DNA of 64,000 bases, from contig JAXMCW010000002.1 in NCBI GenBank assembly GCA_046349155.1, positions 868,001-932,000 of the forward strand, given 5' to 3'. Below are positions 8,551-19,496 of this stretch, in pieces. The translations under genes were made by a program, and so were the position numbers. Positions within the stretch are counted from its first letter, which is position 1; each line of letters starts with the position of its first letter. The stretch is from Alsobacter sp046349155 (GTDB lineage Bacteria > Pseudomonadota > Alphaproteobacteria > Rhizobiales > Beijerinckiaceae). The notes under the pieces were generated by a model, which was given only the letters and a program-made list of their open reading frames with translations, made no database searches and was not told the DNA's origin.

Positions 8551-9996
8551 ATGCCCGCATCCATGGACGTGCTCGGCCACGTCATCGGCGGTCGCCGCGT
8601 CCTGAGCGCGGACGGCGCGGCCTTCGACAGCATCGACCCCTCCACGGAGGAGGTCGTCGCCCGGGTGGCGCGGGGCGGACTCGCCGAGGTGCAGGCCGCC
8701 GTCGCCTCCGCCCACGAGGCCTTCCGTGGCCCCTGGAGCGAGGTCACGCCGGCCCAGCGCGGCGCCCTCCTGCTCCGCCTCGCCGACCTCGTGATCGGGG
8801 CGAAGGACGAACTGGCCCTCCTGGAGGCGAGGGACGTCGGCAAGCCGCTGAGCAGCGCCCGCGGGGACATCGACGGCGTGGCCTCGACCCTGCGCTACAA
8901 TGCGGGGGCCGCCGACAAGATGCAGGGTGAGGTGATCCCGCTCGGCAATGCCTATGTCGACTTCACGATGCTCGAGCCGCTCGGCGTCACCGCTCATATC
9001 GTGCCCTGGAACTACCCGCTCGGAATGGTCGCGCGCTCCGTCGCCCCGGCGCTCGCGGCGGGATGCACCGCGGTCGTGAAGCCCGCCGAGCAGAGCCCCC
9101 TGACCGCCCTGCGCTTCGCGGAGCTCGCGATCGAGGCCGGGCTTCCGCCCGGGGTGGTCAACGTCGTCTGCGGCTTCGGCCCGGAGGCGGGAGGGCCGCT
9201 GGTCGCCGACCCCCGGGTGCGCGGCGTGAGCTTCACCGGCTCGGTGGCGGTCGGCCGCGAGGTCGGCGTCGCCGCCGCCGCCGGGATGAAGCCGGCCGTG
9301 CTGGAGCTCGGCGGCAAGAACGCCATGATCGTGCGCGCCGACGCCGATCTCGACCGCGCCGCCGCCGACATCGCGGAAGGCGGCTTCGACAATTGCGGCC
9401 AGGTCTGCTCGTCCTCCTCGCGCGTGCTCGTCGACAGGGCCGTGGCGGCCGAGCTGGCGGACCGCCTCGCCGCCCGGGCCAGGGCGTTGCGCGTGGGCCC
9501 CGCCCTCGCCGACCTCGACCTCGGGCCCCTGGTGTCCGACGAGCAGCACGGCCGCGTCATGGCGTTCCTCGACGGAGCCCGGCGCGACGGAGCCCGATTC
9601 GTCACCGGCGGCAGCCGGCCGGCCGATCTCGCCAGAGGCTATTTCGTCGCGCCTACCGTGCTCGACCGGGTCGATCCCGGCCTCGCAATCGCCCGCGAGG
9701 AGGTCTTCGGGCCCGTCATCACGATCACCGAGACCTCGTCGGACGACGAGGCCCTGGCCATCGCCAACGCCGTGCCCACCGGGCTCGTCGCCGGCATCCA
9801 CACCCGCGACGTGAGCGTGGCGCTCACGATGGCCCGCCGCCTCGAAACCGGCTCGGTGTGGATCAACGGCTGGTTCATGGGCGGCGTCCAGGCCCCGACC
9901 GGGGGCGTGAAGGACAGCGGCATCGGCCGGGAGCGTGGCCTCGCGGGCATCCGCAATTTCCTGCAGATCAAGAACGTCGCGATCCGCCTGGGCTGA
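8551..9996 (+). CDS. NAD(P)-dependent aldehyde dehydrogenase
   Basis: A 481-residue aldehyde dehydrogenase superfamily protein of normal length. The general base Glu is E252 in LELGGKN and the catalytic Cys is C286 in NCGQVCS. It resembles betaine, gamma-aminobutyraldehyde and semialdehyde dehydrogenases. The ATG at 8551, 4 bp after the permease stop, is preferred over an open upstream extension that lies inside the permease gene. It would oxidise an aldehyde released by the DapA-family enzyme to the acid. One precedent is alpha-ketoglutarate semialdehyde dehydrogenase, which is paired with a DapA-family dehydratase in glucarate breakdown. Confidence 0.9.
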   Translation: MPASMDVLGHVIGGRRVLSADGAAFDSIDPSTEEVVARVARGGLAEVQAAVASAHEAFRGPWSEVTPAQRGALLLRLADLVIGAKDELALLEARDVGKPLSSARGDIDGVASTLRYNAGAADKMQGEVIPLGNAYVDFTMLEPLGVTAHIVPWNYPLGMVARSVAPALAAGCTAVVKPAEQSPLTALRFAELAIEAGLPPGVVNVVCGFGPEAGGPLVADPRVRGVSFTGSVAVGREVGVAAAAGMKPAVLELGGKNAMIVRADADLDRAAADIAEGGFDNCGQVCSSSSRVLVDRAVAAELADRLAARARALRVGPALADLDLGPLVSDEQHGRVMAFLDGARRDGARFVTGGSRPADLARGYFVAPTVLDRVDPGLAIAREEVFGPVITITETSSDDEALAIANAVPTGLVAGIHTRDVSVALTMARRLETGSVWINGWFMGGVQAPTGGVKDSGIGRERGLAGIRNFLQIKNVAIRLG

Positions 9997-10269
9997 GCGG
10001 CGGCCGCGGCGGCCTTGTCGGCGGGGTCCCGCCGGTCATCGCCATCGCGAGGCGAGTCCAGGCTCGGCATCGCCGGTTTCCCCACACCCCGGGGAGCGAA
10101 CACCACCTCCACCCACGGCGCGTTCGGCGGCGTCGGCGGGCGTCGTCCGTGCGCGCCGGCTGGTCGGTGGGTCCGGCGAGGCAGGGCAGGCCGGCGAGTC
10201 GCCCCTTGCCTGTCGCCCCCTCCGCCGCAGCGCTCTCATGGATGGCCGCGACGACGCCCCAGCCTTGAC
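9997..10269. other. Intergenic gap between convergent genes, nothing recognised
   Basis: This 273-bp GC-rich gap separates the aldehyde dehydrogenase from the convergent aminotransferase. A GCGGCCGC-type palindrome lies just after the dehydrogenase stop, but there is no T-run to make it a convincing terminator. No gene, repeat or promoter is supported. Confidence 0.5.
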
Positions 10270-11673
10270 CTAGCCCCGAGAGAGGACCCCGTGGACTTCG
10301 TCGAGCGCTTCCCCGCAGACCTCGATGATGCGCGCGATATCGTCAGGCGTGCTCACCAGGGGTGGCGCGGTGCAAATGACGTCGCCGAGGGCACGGAGGA
10401 TCACGCCACGGGACTGGCATGCGCGCTCCACCAGCAGGCCGGCATTGGCCGAGCCCGGGAACGGGCGCTTCGCGGCTTTGTCCTCGACGAGCTCCCAGCC
10501 TCCCAGCAGACCGGTTCCCCTCGCCTCTCCAACGAGCGGATGGTCTGCGAGCGACCTGACGCCGGCCTGCAAGACCGGCGCGAGCCGACGCACGTGCGCG
10601 AGGATATCCAGTTCCTCGTAGAGCTTCAGCGTCTCCAGGGCGACCGCCGCGGCCACCGGATGGCCGGAATAGGTGAAGCCGTGCCCGAACACGCCGAGCT
10701 TGCCGCTCTGGCCATAGCACGCGTCCCAGATCGGCTCGCTGATCATCAGCGCAGAGATGGGCAGGTAGCCGGACGACAGTCCCTTGGCGCAGGTGATGAT
10801 GTCGGGCTTCAGCCCGTAGACTTCGCTGCCGAACATGGCGCCGAGGCGCCCGAAGCCGCAGATGACCTCGTCGACGACGAACAGCACGTCGTACTTCTTC
10901 AGGACCGGCTGAATCGCCTCGAAGTAGCCCTCCGGCGGCACTATGACGCCGCCCGAGCCGATGACCGGTTCCGCGAAGAAGGCGGCGACCGTCTCCGGCC
11001 CCTCGCGCAGGATGAGGTCCTCCAGTGCGGCGGCGAGCCGCGCAGAGAACGCGCGCTCGCTCTCGCCGGGCAGGCCGTACTTCCAGTGGCTCGGGCAATC
11101 CGTGTGCAGGAAGCCGGGCAGCGGCAGGTCGAAGTCCGCGTGGTTGCGGGCAAGGCCCGTGAGGCTGCCCGAGGCCACGGTGATGCCGTGGTAGCCGCCC
11201 ACGCGGCCGATGATCTTCTTCTTCCGGGGCCGGCCGAGCGCGTTGTTGGTGTACCAGATGAGTTTGATGGCGGTGTCGTTGGCTTCCGAACCGGAATTGG
11301 CGAAGAACACCTTCGACATCGGCACGGGGCTCAGCGCGAGCAGCGCCTCCGCCAGCTCGATCGCCTTTGGGTGGCTCTTGTGCCGGAACAGGTGGTAGCT
11401 CGGCAATTCCATCATCTGCCGGTAGGCGGCATCGGCCAGGCGCGGCTGGTGGAAGCCGAGCGATACCGACCAGAGGCCAGAGACGCCCTCCAGGTAGGTC
11501 TTGCCCTCGTCGTCCTCGATGTGGACGCCGTCCCCACGCGTGACCACGAGCGGGCCTTCCCGGTCATGCCGCTGCAGGTCCGTCATCGGATGGATCAGGG
11601 CCGCGCGATCGCGGGCGCTGGCGGAATTCGGCAGGTGGGGCGGTTCCAGGTCCGCCGGGCCATCCGTCAGCAT
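10270..11673 (-). CDS. Class III (omega) aminotransferase, PLP-dependent
   Basis: A 467-residue fold type I aminotransferase of the class III family (beta-alanine, putrescine or taurine:pyruvate type). The PLP lysine is K297 in CAKGLSSGYLP. The cofactor-binding Asp is in LFVVDEVICGFGRLG, and FANSGSEANDTAIKL is the phosphate-binding stretch. It would move an amino group from an omega- or beta-amino acid or amine to pyruvate or another keto acid. It is the last gene of a minus-strand run hyuA - hyuB - amidase - aminotransferase, 64 bp after the amidase stop, with GAGG at a good distance before the ATG. Amide or ring hydrolysis upstream would supply its amino substrate. Confidence 0.92.
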   Translation of the reverse strand: MLTDGPADLEPPHLPNSASARDRAALIHPMTDLQRHDREGPLVVTRGDGVHIEDDEGKTYLEGVSGLWSVSLGFHQPRLADAAYRQMMELPSYHLFRHKSHPKAIELAEALLALSPVPMSKVFFANSGSEANDTAIKLIWYTNNALGRPRKKKIIGRVGGYHGITVASGSLTGLARNHADFDLPLPGFLHTDCPSHWKYGLPGESERAFSARLAAALEDLILREGPETVAAFFAEPVIGSGGVIVPPEGYFEAIQPVLKKYDVLFVVDEVICGFGRLGAMFGSEVYGLKPDIITCAKGLSSGYLPISALMISEPIWDACYGQSGKLGVFGHGFTYSGHPVAAAVALETLKLYEELDILAHVRRLAPVLQAGVRSLADHPLVGEARGTGLLGGWELVEDKAAKRPFPGSANAGLLVERACQSRGVILRALGDVICTAPPLVSTPDDIARIIEVCGEALDEVHGVLSRG

Positions 11674-11737
11674 GGTCGTGTCCTCGCATCTGGGGGTGGG
11701 AGATCGGCAGGCGCAGGGGCGCGCGCAGGCCGTCGGA

Positions 11738-12694
11738 TCAAGCAGCCACGCCGGCCAGCAGGCTCTTGCGCAGCATCATGTGGACGCCCTTGTTGCCGTC
11801 GACCGTCTGGGTGACGTGCAGGTCGCCGGCGAGCGAGCAGAGCATGTACGCCTCCTCGCGCGAGAGCGACGTGCGGCGCAGGACATGGGCAATCATCTCG
11901 CGCACCGCCTGCCGAGCGGCGTCGTCGAGATCCTCGTTCATGCCCATGGCGATCAGGTGCTCGGGTGTTTCGGCGAAGGGCCAGGTCCAGTCCAGGTCCT
12001 TGCGCACGGTCAGGCGGAACACGCCCTCCATGCCCGTCTCGAGCCCGGTGAGGCAGACCTCGCCGTCGCCCTGAGCGCCGTGGCCGTCGCCGGCGGAGAA
12101 CAGTGCGCCATCGGCGAATACCGGCAGGTAGAGCGTCGCGCCTGCGCGCAGCTCCTTGTTGTCGAGGTTGCCGCCGAAGGCCTGGGGAACCATCGTCGGC
12201 TGCGGTCCCCATGCAGGGGGCGGCGCGACACCCATCACGCCGAAGAACGGGTCGAGCGGCACCTCGAGGCCCGGCAGCATCCGGATCAGGCCGGCATCAT
12301 GGTCGATCCGCGCATGCAGCAGCGAAGCCGCGGGGAAGTCGTCCGGCAGTGTCCCCTTGAGCGGGGCGATGGCGAGATAGCCCCAATCCATCCACGGCCT
12401 CACCGAGAGGATGTCGACCTGCAGCACGTCGCCCGGCTTGGCCCCGCGGACGGCGACGGGGCCGGAGAGGAAATGCGCGGATGGCCCCATTCGCATCGTG
12501 TCGAGCGCCTTGCGCAGCACGGGATCGATGGCGAAGGACGGGTCCCGCGGCAGCCGCGCCGCGGTGCAGGCCGGTAGGGCCCGCAGCGCCACCTCGTCGC
12601 CGGAGTCGATCTCCAGCACAGGCGGGACGGCTGCGTCGAAGGTGCCCCAGACCATGGCCTCGGGGGTGAAGGGGACCTCGTGCCTTATGCTCAT
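11738..12694 (-). CDS. Acetamidase/formamidase family protein
   Basis: A 318-residue member of the FmdA/AmdA amidase family, which hydrolyses short amides such as formamide and acetamide to the acid and ammonia. Family features are GDVLQVDILSVRPWMDWGY, the GDGHGAQGDGE segment and the C-terminal HVTQTVDGNKGVHMML. The ATG at 12694 is preceded by AAGGAG at 8 bp, which fixes this start against an open upstream extension. It sits 40 bp downstream of hyuB. In this setting it probably removes formamide or another small amide released by a ring-opening pathway. The exact substrate is unknown. Confidence 0.9.
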   Translation of the reverse strand: MSIRHEVPFTPEAMVWGTFDAAVPPVLEIDSGDEVALRALPACTAARLPRDPSFAIDPVLRKALDTMRMGPSAHFLSGPVAVRGAKPGDVLQVDILSVRPWMDWGYLAIAPLKGTLPDDFPAASLLHARIDHDAGLIRMLPGLEVPLDPFFGVMGVAPPPAWGPQPTMVPQAFGGNLDNKELRAGATLYLPVFADGALFSAGDGHGAQGDGEVCLTGLETGMEGVFRLTVRKDLDWTWPFAETPEHLIAMGMNEDLDDAARQAVREMIAHVLRRTSLSREEAYMLCSLAGDLHVTQTVDGNKGVHMMLRKSLLAGVAA

Positions 12695-12734
12695 GGCGTT
12701 CTCCTTCGGGCCGAACCGCACGCGGCGCGAGGGG

Positions 12735-14510
12735 TCATCGGCGGAGGGCCGCCGTCGCGCCCGGGTCGACGTCCCCCGCGGGGGTGAGCACGGTGCGGTA
12801 GACATCCCTCGCGCGGCCGGGGGTGATCCAGCCCTCGCGGACGTCGCGCGCCACACGCTCGGGATCGCGGGCGGCCGGGTCGCCGTAGCCGCCGCCGGCG
12901 CAGGAATAGGACACCACGGTCTGGTCGGCCCGCATCAGCACCTGCTCGGAGGTGCCGAGCGGCGTGATCGTGCCGTCGTCGGCCTCCAGCCATTGCCGGG
13001 CCGGCTGCGCATCGCCGCCGCCGCAGGTCCCCTTGGCGGGGTTGACCGTGCCGTCGCTGCAGAAGCCGAGTTCCATCTCGCAGTCGACCGGGCGGAAGGT
13101 CGTGAGGATGCCGGGGGCGCCGCGGTGCATGCCCGCTCCCTCGCTGTCGGCCACGATGTGCCGCTTGCCGATCATGATCGGGTGCAGCATCTCGTCGACC
13201 TCGACGCTGTCGTAGAAGGGCATGCCCGCATTGCCCATGGAGAACAGCGACAGCCAGCCGTCCTGGAACGGCGTGCCAGCGCCGCCGGCGGAGGCCAGGA
13301 TCACCTCGTTGACGAAGCCGTGCCCTGTGCGCGGGTCCACGCCCGAGATGACGCCGGCACTCGGCGGGATCGCCGCGCCGCCTTCCGCCATGCCGATATG
13401 CGGATCGATGGCCGCCAGCGCGCACTGCACGGCGTTCGTGACGCGGTCCCCGAGGTTGGTCGTCGCCACCGACGTGCTGGTGGGATGGCGAGGAATGCCG
13501 ACCACGCAGCCCTCGCGCAGGTGCACCACGATGCGGCGCAGACTACCCGCATTGGGCTGCATGGGCCGCGGCAGGCTGTTGAAGACGCCCACGATCGCCG
13601 CCGTGCGTGCACAGGCATGGCTGAGGTTCACGCCGACGGGCAGGCAGTCGATGTTGTCTCTCATGTCGACCGTGATGATCGCGGCCTCGGCATCCACGGT
13701 CACGTCGGCAGTGGCGGGGATACCGGCGGACGGCGTACGGGGCAGCGGGTCGTGCATGGATGTCGCCCGGGCCCGAGCCGAGCGGATCGTGCGGATGGTC
13801 TCCGCCATCTGGGCCTCGCAGAGGTCGAACCAGTCCGTCGCGTGCCGGCTGAGCGCATCCCAGCCGACCTCACGCCCCATGCGCACGATCTCCTGCTCAC
13901 CGATCCGCGCCGCGCCGAGCGTGGCGAGGTAGTCGCCGCGCCACTGGTTGGGCATGCGGATCCGCATCATGCAGATGTTGATGATGTCCTGGATGTCTTT
14001 GTAGCCGCTCTGCACCTTCACCGCTGGGAAGATCAGCGCGCCTTCCTCGTATACGTCCCGGGCGTTGCCCATGTAGGTCGTCGGCAGCGAGTTGCCACAA
14101 TCGGCTTGGTGGGCCTTGGCCAGCACGGTGAACCGGTGCCGGCCGTCGTCGTCGAACACCGGCACCAGGATGGTGTGGTCGGCCGCGTGGCTGTTGCCGT
14201 GGTAGGGCGAGTTGTGCAGGAAGGCGTCGCCCGGCTTCAGCTCGGGATGCATCTCGTGCATCGCGCGCGCCATCAGGTCGGCGCCGCCGATGACGTGGAT
14301 GGGGTAACTGTCCGCGGCCGTCAGCAGTTCGCAGTCGGCGGTCACCAGCGCACAGGAGAAGTCCCGCGCCGTGTTGATGACGCCCGACCGGGCGGTGCGC
14401 AGCAAAGTATTGGCCATCTTGCGCGTCACGCCTTCGAAACGCCGCTGCAGGATGGCGAGCTTGACGCCGTCCAGCTTGCGGCCGGCAAGGCTTGGGGTGC
14501 TGGGTGCCAT
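12735..14510 (-). CDS. hyuB: Hydantoinase B/oxoprolinase family subunit (HyuB)
   Basis: A 591-residue HyuB-type subunit of ATP-dependent N-methylhydantoinase/5-oxoprolinase-like amidohydrolases. These open cyclic imides, hydantoins or lactams with the HyuA partner. Recognisable are NSPYHGNSHAADHTILVPVF, the KAHQADCGN segment and the C-terminal CAGGGYGDPAARDPERVARDVREG, which is a hallmark of the family. The gene starts 14 bp after the HyuA stop. HyuA/HyuB pairs also include acetone carboxylase-related enzymes, but the absence of a small gamma subunit argues for a hydantoinase/oxoprolinase type. Confidence 0.92.
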   Translation of the reverse strand: MAPSTPSLAGRKLDGVKLAILQRRFEGVTRKMANTLLRTARSGVINTARDFSCALVTADCELLTAADSYPIHVIGGADLMARAMHEMHPELKPGDAFLHNSPYHGNSHAADHTILVPVFDDDGRHRFTVLAKAHQADCGNSLPTTYMGNARDVYEEGALIFPAVKVQSGYKDIQDIINICMMRIRMPNQWRGDYLATLGAARIGEQEIVRMGREVGWDALSRHATDWFDLCEAQMAETIRTIRSARARATSMHDPLPRTPSAGIPATADVTVDAEAAIITVDMRDNIDCLPVGVNLSHACARTAAIVGVFNSLPRPMQPNAGSLRRIVVHLREGCVVGIPRHPTSTSVATTNLGDRVTNAVQCALAAIDPHIGMAEGGAAIPPSAGVISGVDPRTGHGFVNEVILASAGGAGTPFQDGWLSLFSMGNAGMPFYDSVEVDEMLHPIMIGKRHIVADSEGAGMHRGAPGILTTFRPVDCEMELGFCSDGTVNPAKGTCGGGDAQPARQWLEADDGTITPLGTSEQVLMRADQTVVSYSCAGGGYGDPAARDPERVARDVREGWITPGRARDVYRTVLTPAGDVDPGATAALRR

Positions 14511-14524
14511 GGCGGGGACCTCGT

Positions 14525-16582
14525 TCAGGGCGTGATGACGAGACGGCCGATGGCCGGCCGGCGCGCGGTGGCGCCCGGGTTGACCACAACGGTCGTGAAG
14601 CGGGATTCGATCACGGCGGGGCCCTCCACCACCTGCCCGGCGACCATGTCGTCGAGCCGGTAGGCCGGGGCCTCGACGGGCCCGGTCTTGTGGAACACCA
14701 CGGTGCGGACGCTGCGCGCCTCGCCTTCCCCCGGCGCCATGGCGAGCGCGGCGGGGCTCTCCTCCGCCACCCGGCAGCGCGCGATGGCGCGCCAGTTCAT
14801 GATCTCCACGTCGTCGCCGTCGTCGCGGAACGTGAACAGGCCGATATGGGTAGCGTGGAACGCCGCCACCAGTCTCTCCGCCGCATCCGCCGCCTCCAGC
14901 GCCGAGGCGTCGACCGGCACCTCGATCTCCCAGACCTGGCTGGGGTAGCGGCCTTCGATCGAGAACTCGATCCGCTTGTCGCGGACGTGCTCCCCCGCCG
15001 TGGCGAAGAAGCTTTCGGCCCGGTCGCGCAGCGTCGAAACGATCTCTGCGGCGCGCCTGCGGTCGAACCGCGACGTCGGCATGAACTCGGTGACCGAGAA
15101 GTCGCGGGTCATGTCAGACATCATCGCCCCGGTGGCGCTCAGCGCGGCGCAGACATCGGGCACGATGACGCTGGCGCAACGCAGCCGCCGTGCGATCAGC
15201 ACCGAGTTGATGCCGGCGGCGCCGCCCCCGCTCACGAGCGTCGTGCCCTCCGGGTCGATGCCCTGCTTGACCGTGATGTCCTCGATGGCGTTGACCATCT
15301 GCTCGGTGGCAAGGTCGATGATCGCGAGCGCGGCGTCGGTGACGTCGAGGCCGAGCGGATCGGCCACGTGGCGCGCGATCGCCTCGCGCGCCGCTTCCCG
15401 CGCAAGGCCCATGCGGCCGCCGAGGAAGTAAGCGGGGTCGATGTAGCCGAGCACCACCGCCGCGTCGGTCACCGTCGGCTTTGTCCCGCCCCTCCCGTAG
15501 CAGACCGGGCCCGGCATGGAGCCCGCACTCTCGGGCCCCACGTGCAGAAGGCCGCTCGAGTCGACCCGCGCGATGCTGCCGCCGCCGGCTCCGACGCTCT
15601 TCACGTCCACGGACGGGAAGCCCGTGAGGTGTCCCCGATAGATCGGGCCGAGCCACGTTTCCCGCGTCCACGGGATCGCGCCGTCGCGCACCAGGCTCAC
15701 GTCGTAGGTCGTGCCGCCGGCGTCGGTGACGATGGCAAAGTCGGCGTTCTCGTGCTTCGCGAAATGGCGCCCGGCGGTGGGCGCCATGGATGGCCCGGAG
15801 TTCAGGCAAAGGATCGGCCGCTCCGCGAGTTCGGCCAGGTCGATCAGACCTCCCTGGGACGTCACGCCGAAGATGCGCCCGGCGAGACCCTCCTCGGCAA
15901 GCTGGCGCTGCAGGGCGCCGAGATATCCCGTCATCACCGGCTTCAGGGACGCATCGATGGCGGTCGCCGAGGTGCGCCTGTACTCGCGCACCGTCGGGTT
16001 GAGCACGTGCGACAGCGTGTAGGGCACCCCCGGCAGATGCTTCTCGAGGAGTTCGCCGACCCTCAGTTCGTGGTCGGGCCTGACGATGGACCAGAGCAGG
16101 GACACCGCGACCGCCTCGACCTTCAGCTCCAGCAGCCGGCCGATGACGGCGAGGACGCGAGCCTCGTCGAACGGAGCCATCTCGCGCTTGTCGGCCCAGA
16201 TCCGGCCGGGCACCTCGAAGGTGAGCGAGCGGGGAATGTAGGGATCGGGATAGGGAACCTGGTAGTTGAACGGGTCGGTCCGCCCCCCCTCGCGAATGAG
16301 CAGGATGTCGCGGTGGCCCTCGCTCACGAGGAGCGCGGTCTTCGCCGTGCGGCCGGTCACCACGGCGTTGATGGCGCGCGTGGTGGAATGGTACAGGATC
16401 TCCGTCTCCTGCAGAAAGGCGCGTACCGGCAGGCCCGCAGCATCCGCGGCGATTCGCACGGCATCGAGGATGCCGGGGACAGGATCGGGATAGGTGGTCG
16501 GGGCCTTGTGGAGAGACAGCGCTCCTGCACGGTCGACCACCAGATCCGTGAACGTGCCGCCGATGTCGATCGAGAGCCGCAT
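14525..16582 (-). CDS. hyuA: Hydantoinase/oxoprolinase subunit A (HyuA)
   Basis: A 685-residue ATP-binding HyuA subunit with the actin-like phosphate motif DIGGTFTDLVVD at residues 6-17. A second ATPase half begins around FAIVTDAGGTTYDVSLV, and GGGAAGINSVLIARRL follows later. It should couple ATP hydrolysis to opening of a five- or six-membered cyclic amide together with HyuB. The ATG at 16582 has GGAGGAAGG immediately upstream, so the longer open frame is not used. It is the first gene of the minus-strand operon. The promoter region contains a perfect inverted repeat 53 bp upstream, facing the divergent XRE-cupin regulator gene. Confidence 0.92.
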   Translation of the reverse strand: MRLSIDIGGTFTDLVVDRAGALSLHKAPTTYPDPVPGILDAVRIAADAAGLPVRAFLQETEILYHSTTRAINAVVTGRTAKTALLVSEGHRDILLIREGGRTDPFNYQVPYPDPYIPRSLTFEVPGRIWADKREMAPFDEARVLAVIGRLLELKVEAVAVSLLWSIVRPDHELRVGELLEKHLPGVPYTLSHVLNPTVREYRRTSATAIDASLKPVMTGYLGALQRQLAEEGLAGRIFGVTSQGGLIDLAELAERPILCLNSGPSMAPTAGRHFAKHENADFAIVTDAGGTTYDVSLVRDGAIPWTRETWLGPIYRGHLTGFPSVDVKSVGAGGGSIARVDSSGLLHVGPESAGSMPGPVCYGRGGTKPTVTDAAVVLGYIDPAYFLGGRMGLAREAAREAIARHVADPLGLDVTDAALAIIDLATEQMVNAIEDITVKQGIDPEGTTLVSGGGAAGINSVLIARRLRCASVIVPDVCAALSATGAMMSDMTRDFSVTEFMPTSRFDRRRAAEIVSTLRDRAESFFATAGEHVRDKRIEFSIEGRYPSQVWEIEVPVDASALEAADAAERLVAAFHATHIGLFTFRDDGDDVEIMNWRAIARCRVAEESPAALAMAPGEGEARSVRTVVFHKTGPVEAPAYRLDDMVAGQVVEGPAVIESRFTTVVVNPGATARRPAIGRLVITP

Positions 16583-16634
16583 CCGCCTTCCTCCGCGCGG
16601 GCGCAGGCCCGCCCCGCGTCCTTCCTGCATGTCA

Positions 16635-16651
16635 CTTGCATGGAATGCAAG
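16635..16651. promoter_or_regulatory. Inverted repeat CTTGCAT-GGA-ATGCAAG upstream of hyuA
   Basis: A perfect 7-bp inverted repeat with a 3-bp spacer lies 53 bp upstream of the hyuA start. The word TTGCATG in it recurs in three other promoter gaps of this block (20645, 24878, 29562). It is a strong candidate operator, plausibly for the XRE-cupin regulator encoded at 17014. Confidence 0.55.
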
Positions 16652-16947
16652 CAAGAGGCAGGCCAGCCCCGGGACGCCGCGTCATTGCGAGTGTCGCGGA
16701 GCGCCTTGCGACGAACCCCAGACGCCCTCTTGGCGGTCCTTTCGCATCGAAATGTTGCGCTGGCCGGCGACTATCGCCGGCGCGCCGGCCGCAGTGAGCA
16801 AGATGCATGCACCTCGTGCAATTCATCGCCCTCAAGTGCCTCTTTGCCAGCCAAACCGATTGCGGCGCCTGGCCCTCTCGGTCTCGGCTGCCTGCGGCGC
16901 CGTGATGTTTGGTCCGAACTGCCGGGGTTGCGTCCGTTGCAATCCTC

Positions 16948-16976
16948 TTGACGCAGGCGCTGCCGGCGTGTCGTAA
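16948..16976 (+). promoter_or_regulatory. Sigma-70-like promoter for the XRE-cupin regulator
   Basis: TTGACG at 16948-16953 and TCGTAA at 16971-16976 are separated by 17 bp, and the pair ends 37 bp before the regulator ATG. The -35 element is close to consensus and the -10 is weak. Assigned by spacing and position only. Confidence 0.4.
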
Positions 16977-17013
16977 GAGCGTCATGCACGACCCCTGCTC
17001 TGCGCGGTGATCC

Positions 17014-17595
17014 ATGTCGGCCGCCCCTTCCCAAGAGATGATCGCCCTCGGCCCGCGCCTACGCTTGCAACGCCGGCTGCGACGCCTGAGGCTGAAGGAT
17101 CTCGCAGCCAAGGCCGGGTGTTCGGAGAGCCTGCTCTCGCGCATCGAGAACGGGCTGGTGAACCCGTCCCTGACCACCCTCCACCGCCTGAGCCAGGCGT
17201 TGGGAGTCAACGTCTCCACCCTGCTGGAGCCGGTGATGGAGGAGATCTGCACGATCTATCGTCCCGGGGACGGCCCGGCCGTGCTGACGGGTGACGAACC
17301 GGAGGGCGATGGCTCCCGCGCCGAAAGCATCATTCCCGTGCATGAGAAGCGCCTGCTCGAAGGGTTGCTCATCACTCTCCCCGCCGGCGGGCCGCTCTGC
17401 GGCCCCTTCCGTCACGACGGCGAGGAGGTCGGCTACGTGATCAGCGGCGCCGTCGAACTCATCGTCGAGGACCAGACCTTCGTTGCAAGGACGGGATCGA
17501 CGTTCTTCTTCCAGTCCGATCGGCCCCACAGCTATCGCGCCAGTGGCGAAGAGCCGGCGCTGGTGGTCTGGATCAACTCGCCTCCGACGTTCTGA
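17014..17595 (+). CDS. XRE-family regulator with C-terminal cupin domain
   Basis: A 193-residue regulator. The N-terminal XRE helix-turn-helix spans about residues 12-68 (LKDLAAKAGCSESLLSRIENGLVNPSLTTL). A cupin sensor domain spans about 105-190 (RHDGEEVGYVISGAVELIVED). This architecture is common in PuuR-like regulators of amine and amino-acid catabolism, where the cupin senses a small ligand. It is divergent from hyuA. An amino-acid ABC transporter gene lies convergent 57 bp downstream. By position it is the likely controller of the hydantoinase operon and perhaps of the whole 10-30 kb block through the shared TTGCATG sites. Confidence 0.9.
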   Translation: MSAAPSQEMIALGPRLRLQRRLRRLRLKDLAAKAGCSESLLSRIENGLVNPSLTTLHRLSQALGVNVSTLLEPVMEEICTIYRPGDGPAVLTGDEPEGDGSRAESIIPVHEKRLLEGLLITLPAGGPLCGPFRHDGEEVGYVISGAVELIVEDQTFVARTGSTFFFQSDRPHSYRASGEEPALVVWINSPPTF

Positions 17596-17652
17596 GCCGG
17601 GGCTCCCGGCTCTGTCGCGCGCGAACCATCCCGCGGGGAGGAACCGCGCGGC

Positions 17653-19395
<1,743 letters not shown>

Positions 19396-19416
19396 CAAGG
19401 GCTCTCTGCTCGGGAC

Positions 19417-19441
19417 GGGACCGCCCGTAGCGGGCGATCCC
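19417..19441 (-). promoter_or_regulatory. Imperfect intercistronic hairpin between binding-protein and permease genes
   Basis: GGGA and GCCCG pair with CGGGC and TCCC around a short loop, with a two-base internal mismatch. Hairpins here often stabilise the binding-protein mRNA and lower permease expression. No T-run follows, so it is not a full terminator. Confidence 0.3.
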
Positions 19442-19496
19442 CGATGTCATCCGCGAAAGGCGCCAAGTTGCGACCGCGCGGCCCGCCGCGTGCCGC

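Larger units (their letters stand above)
16583..17013. other. Divergent regulatory gap between hyuA and the XRE-cupin regulator
   Basis: This 431-bp stretch holds no convincing gene. It contains the inverted repeat at 16635-16651, a TGCATGCA palindrome at 16804-16811 and a sigma-70-like promoter at 16948-16976. It probably carries the promoters for both flanking transcripts. Confidence 0.6.

Noticed and set aside
12735..16582. HyuA/HyuB as acetone or acetophenone carboxylase subunits
   Set aside because: No small gamma or extra subunit genes are present, and the amidase and aminotransferase context favours amide ring opening.
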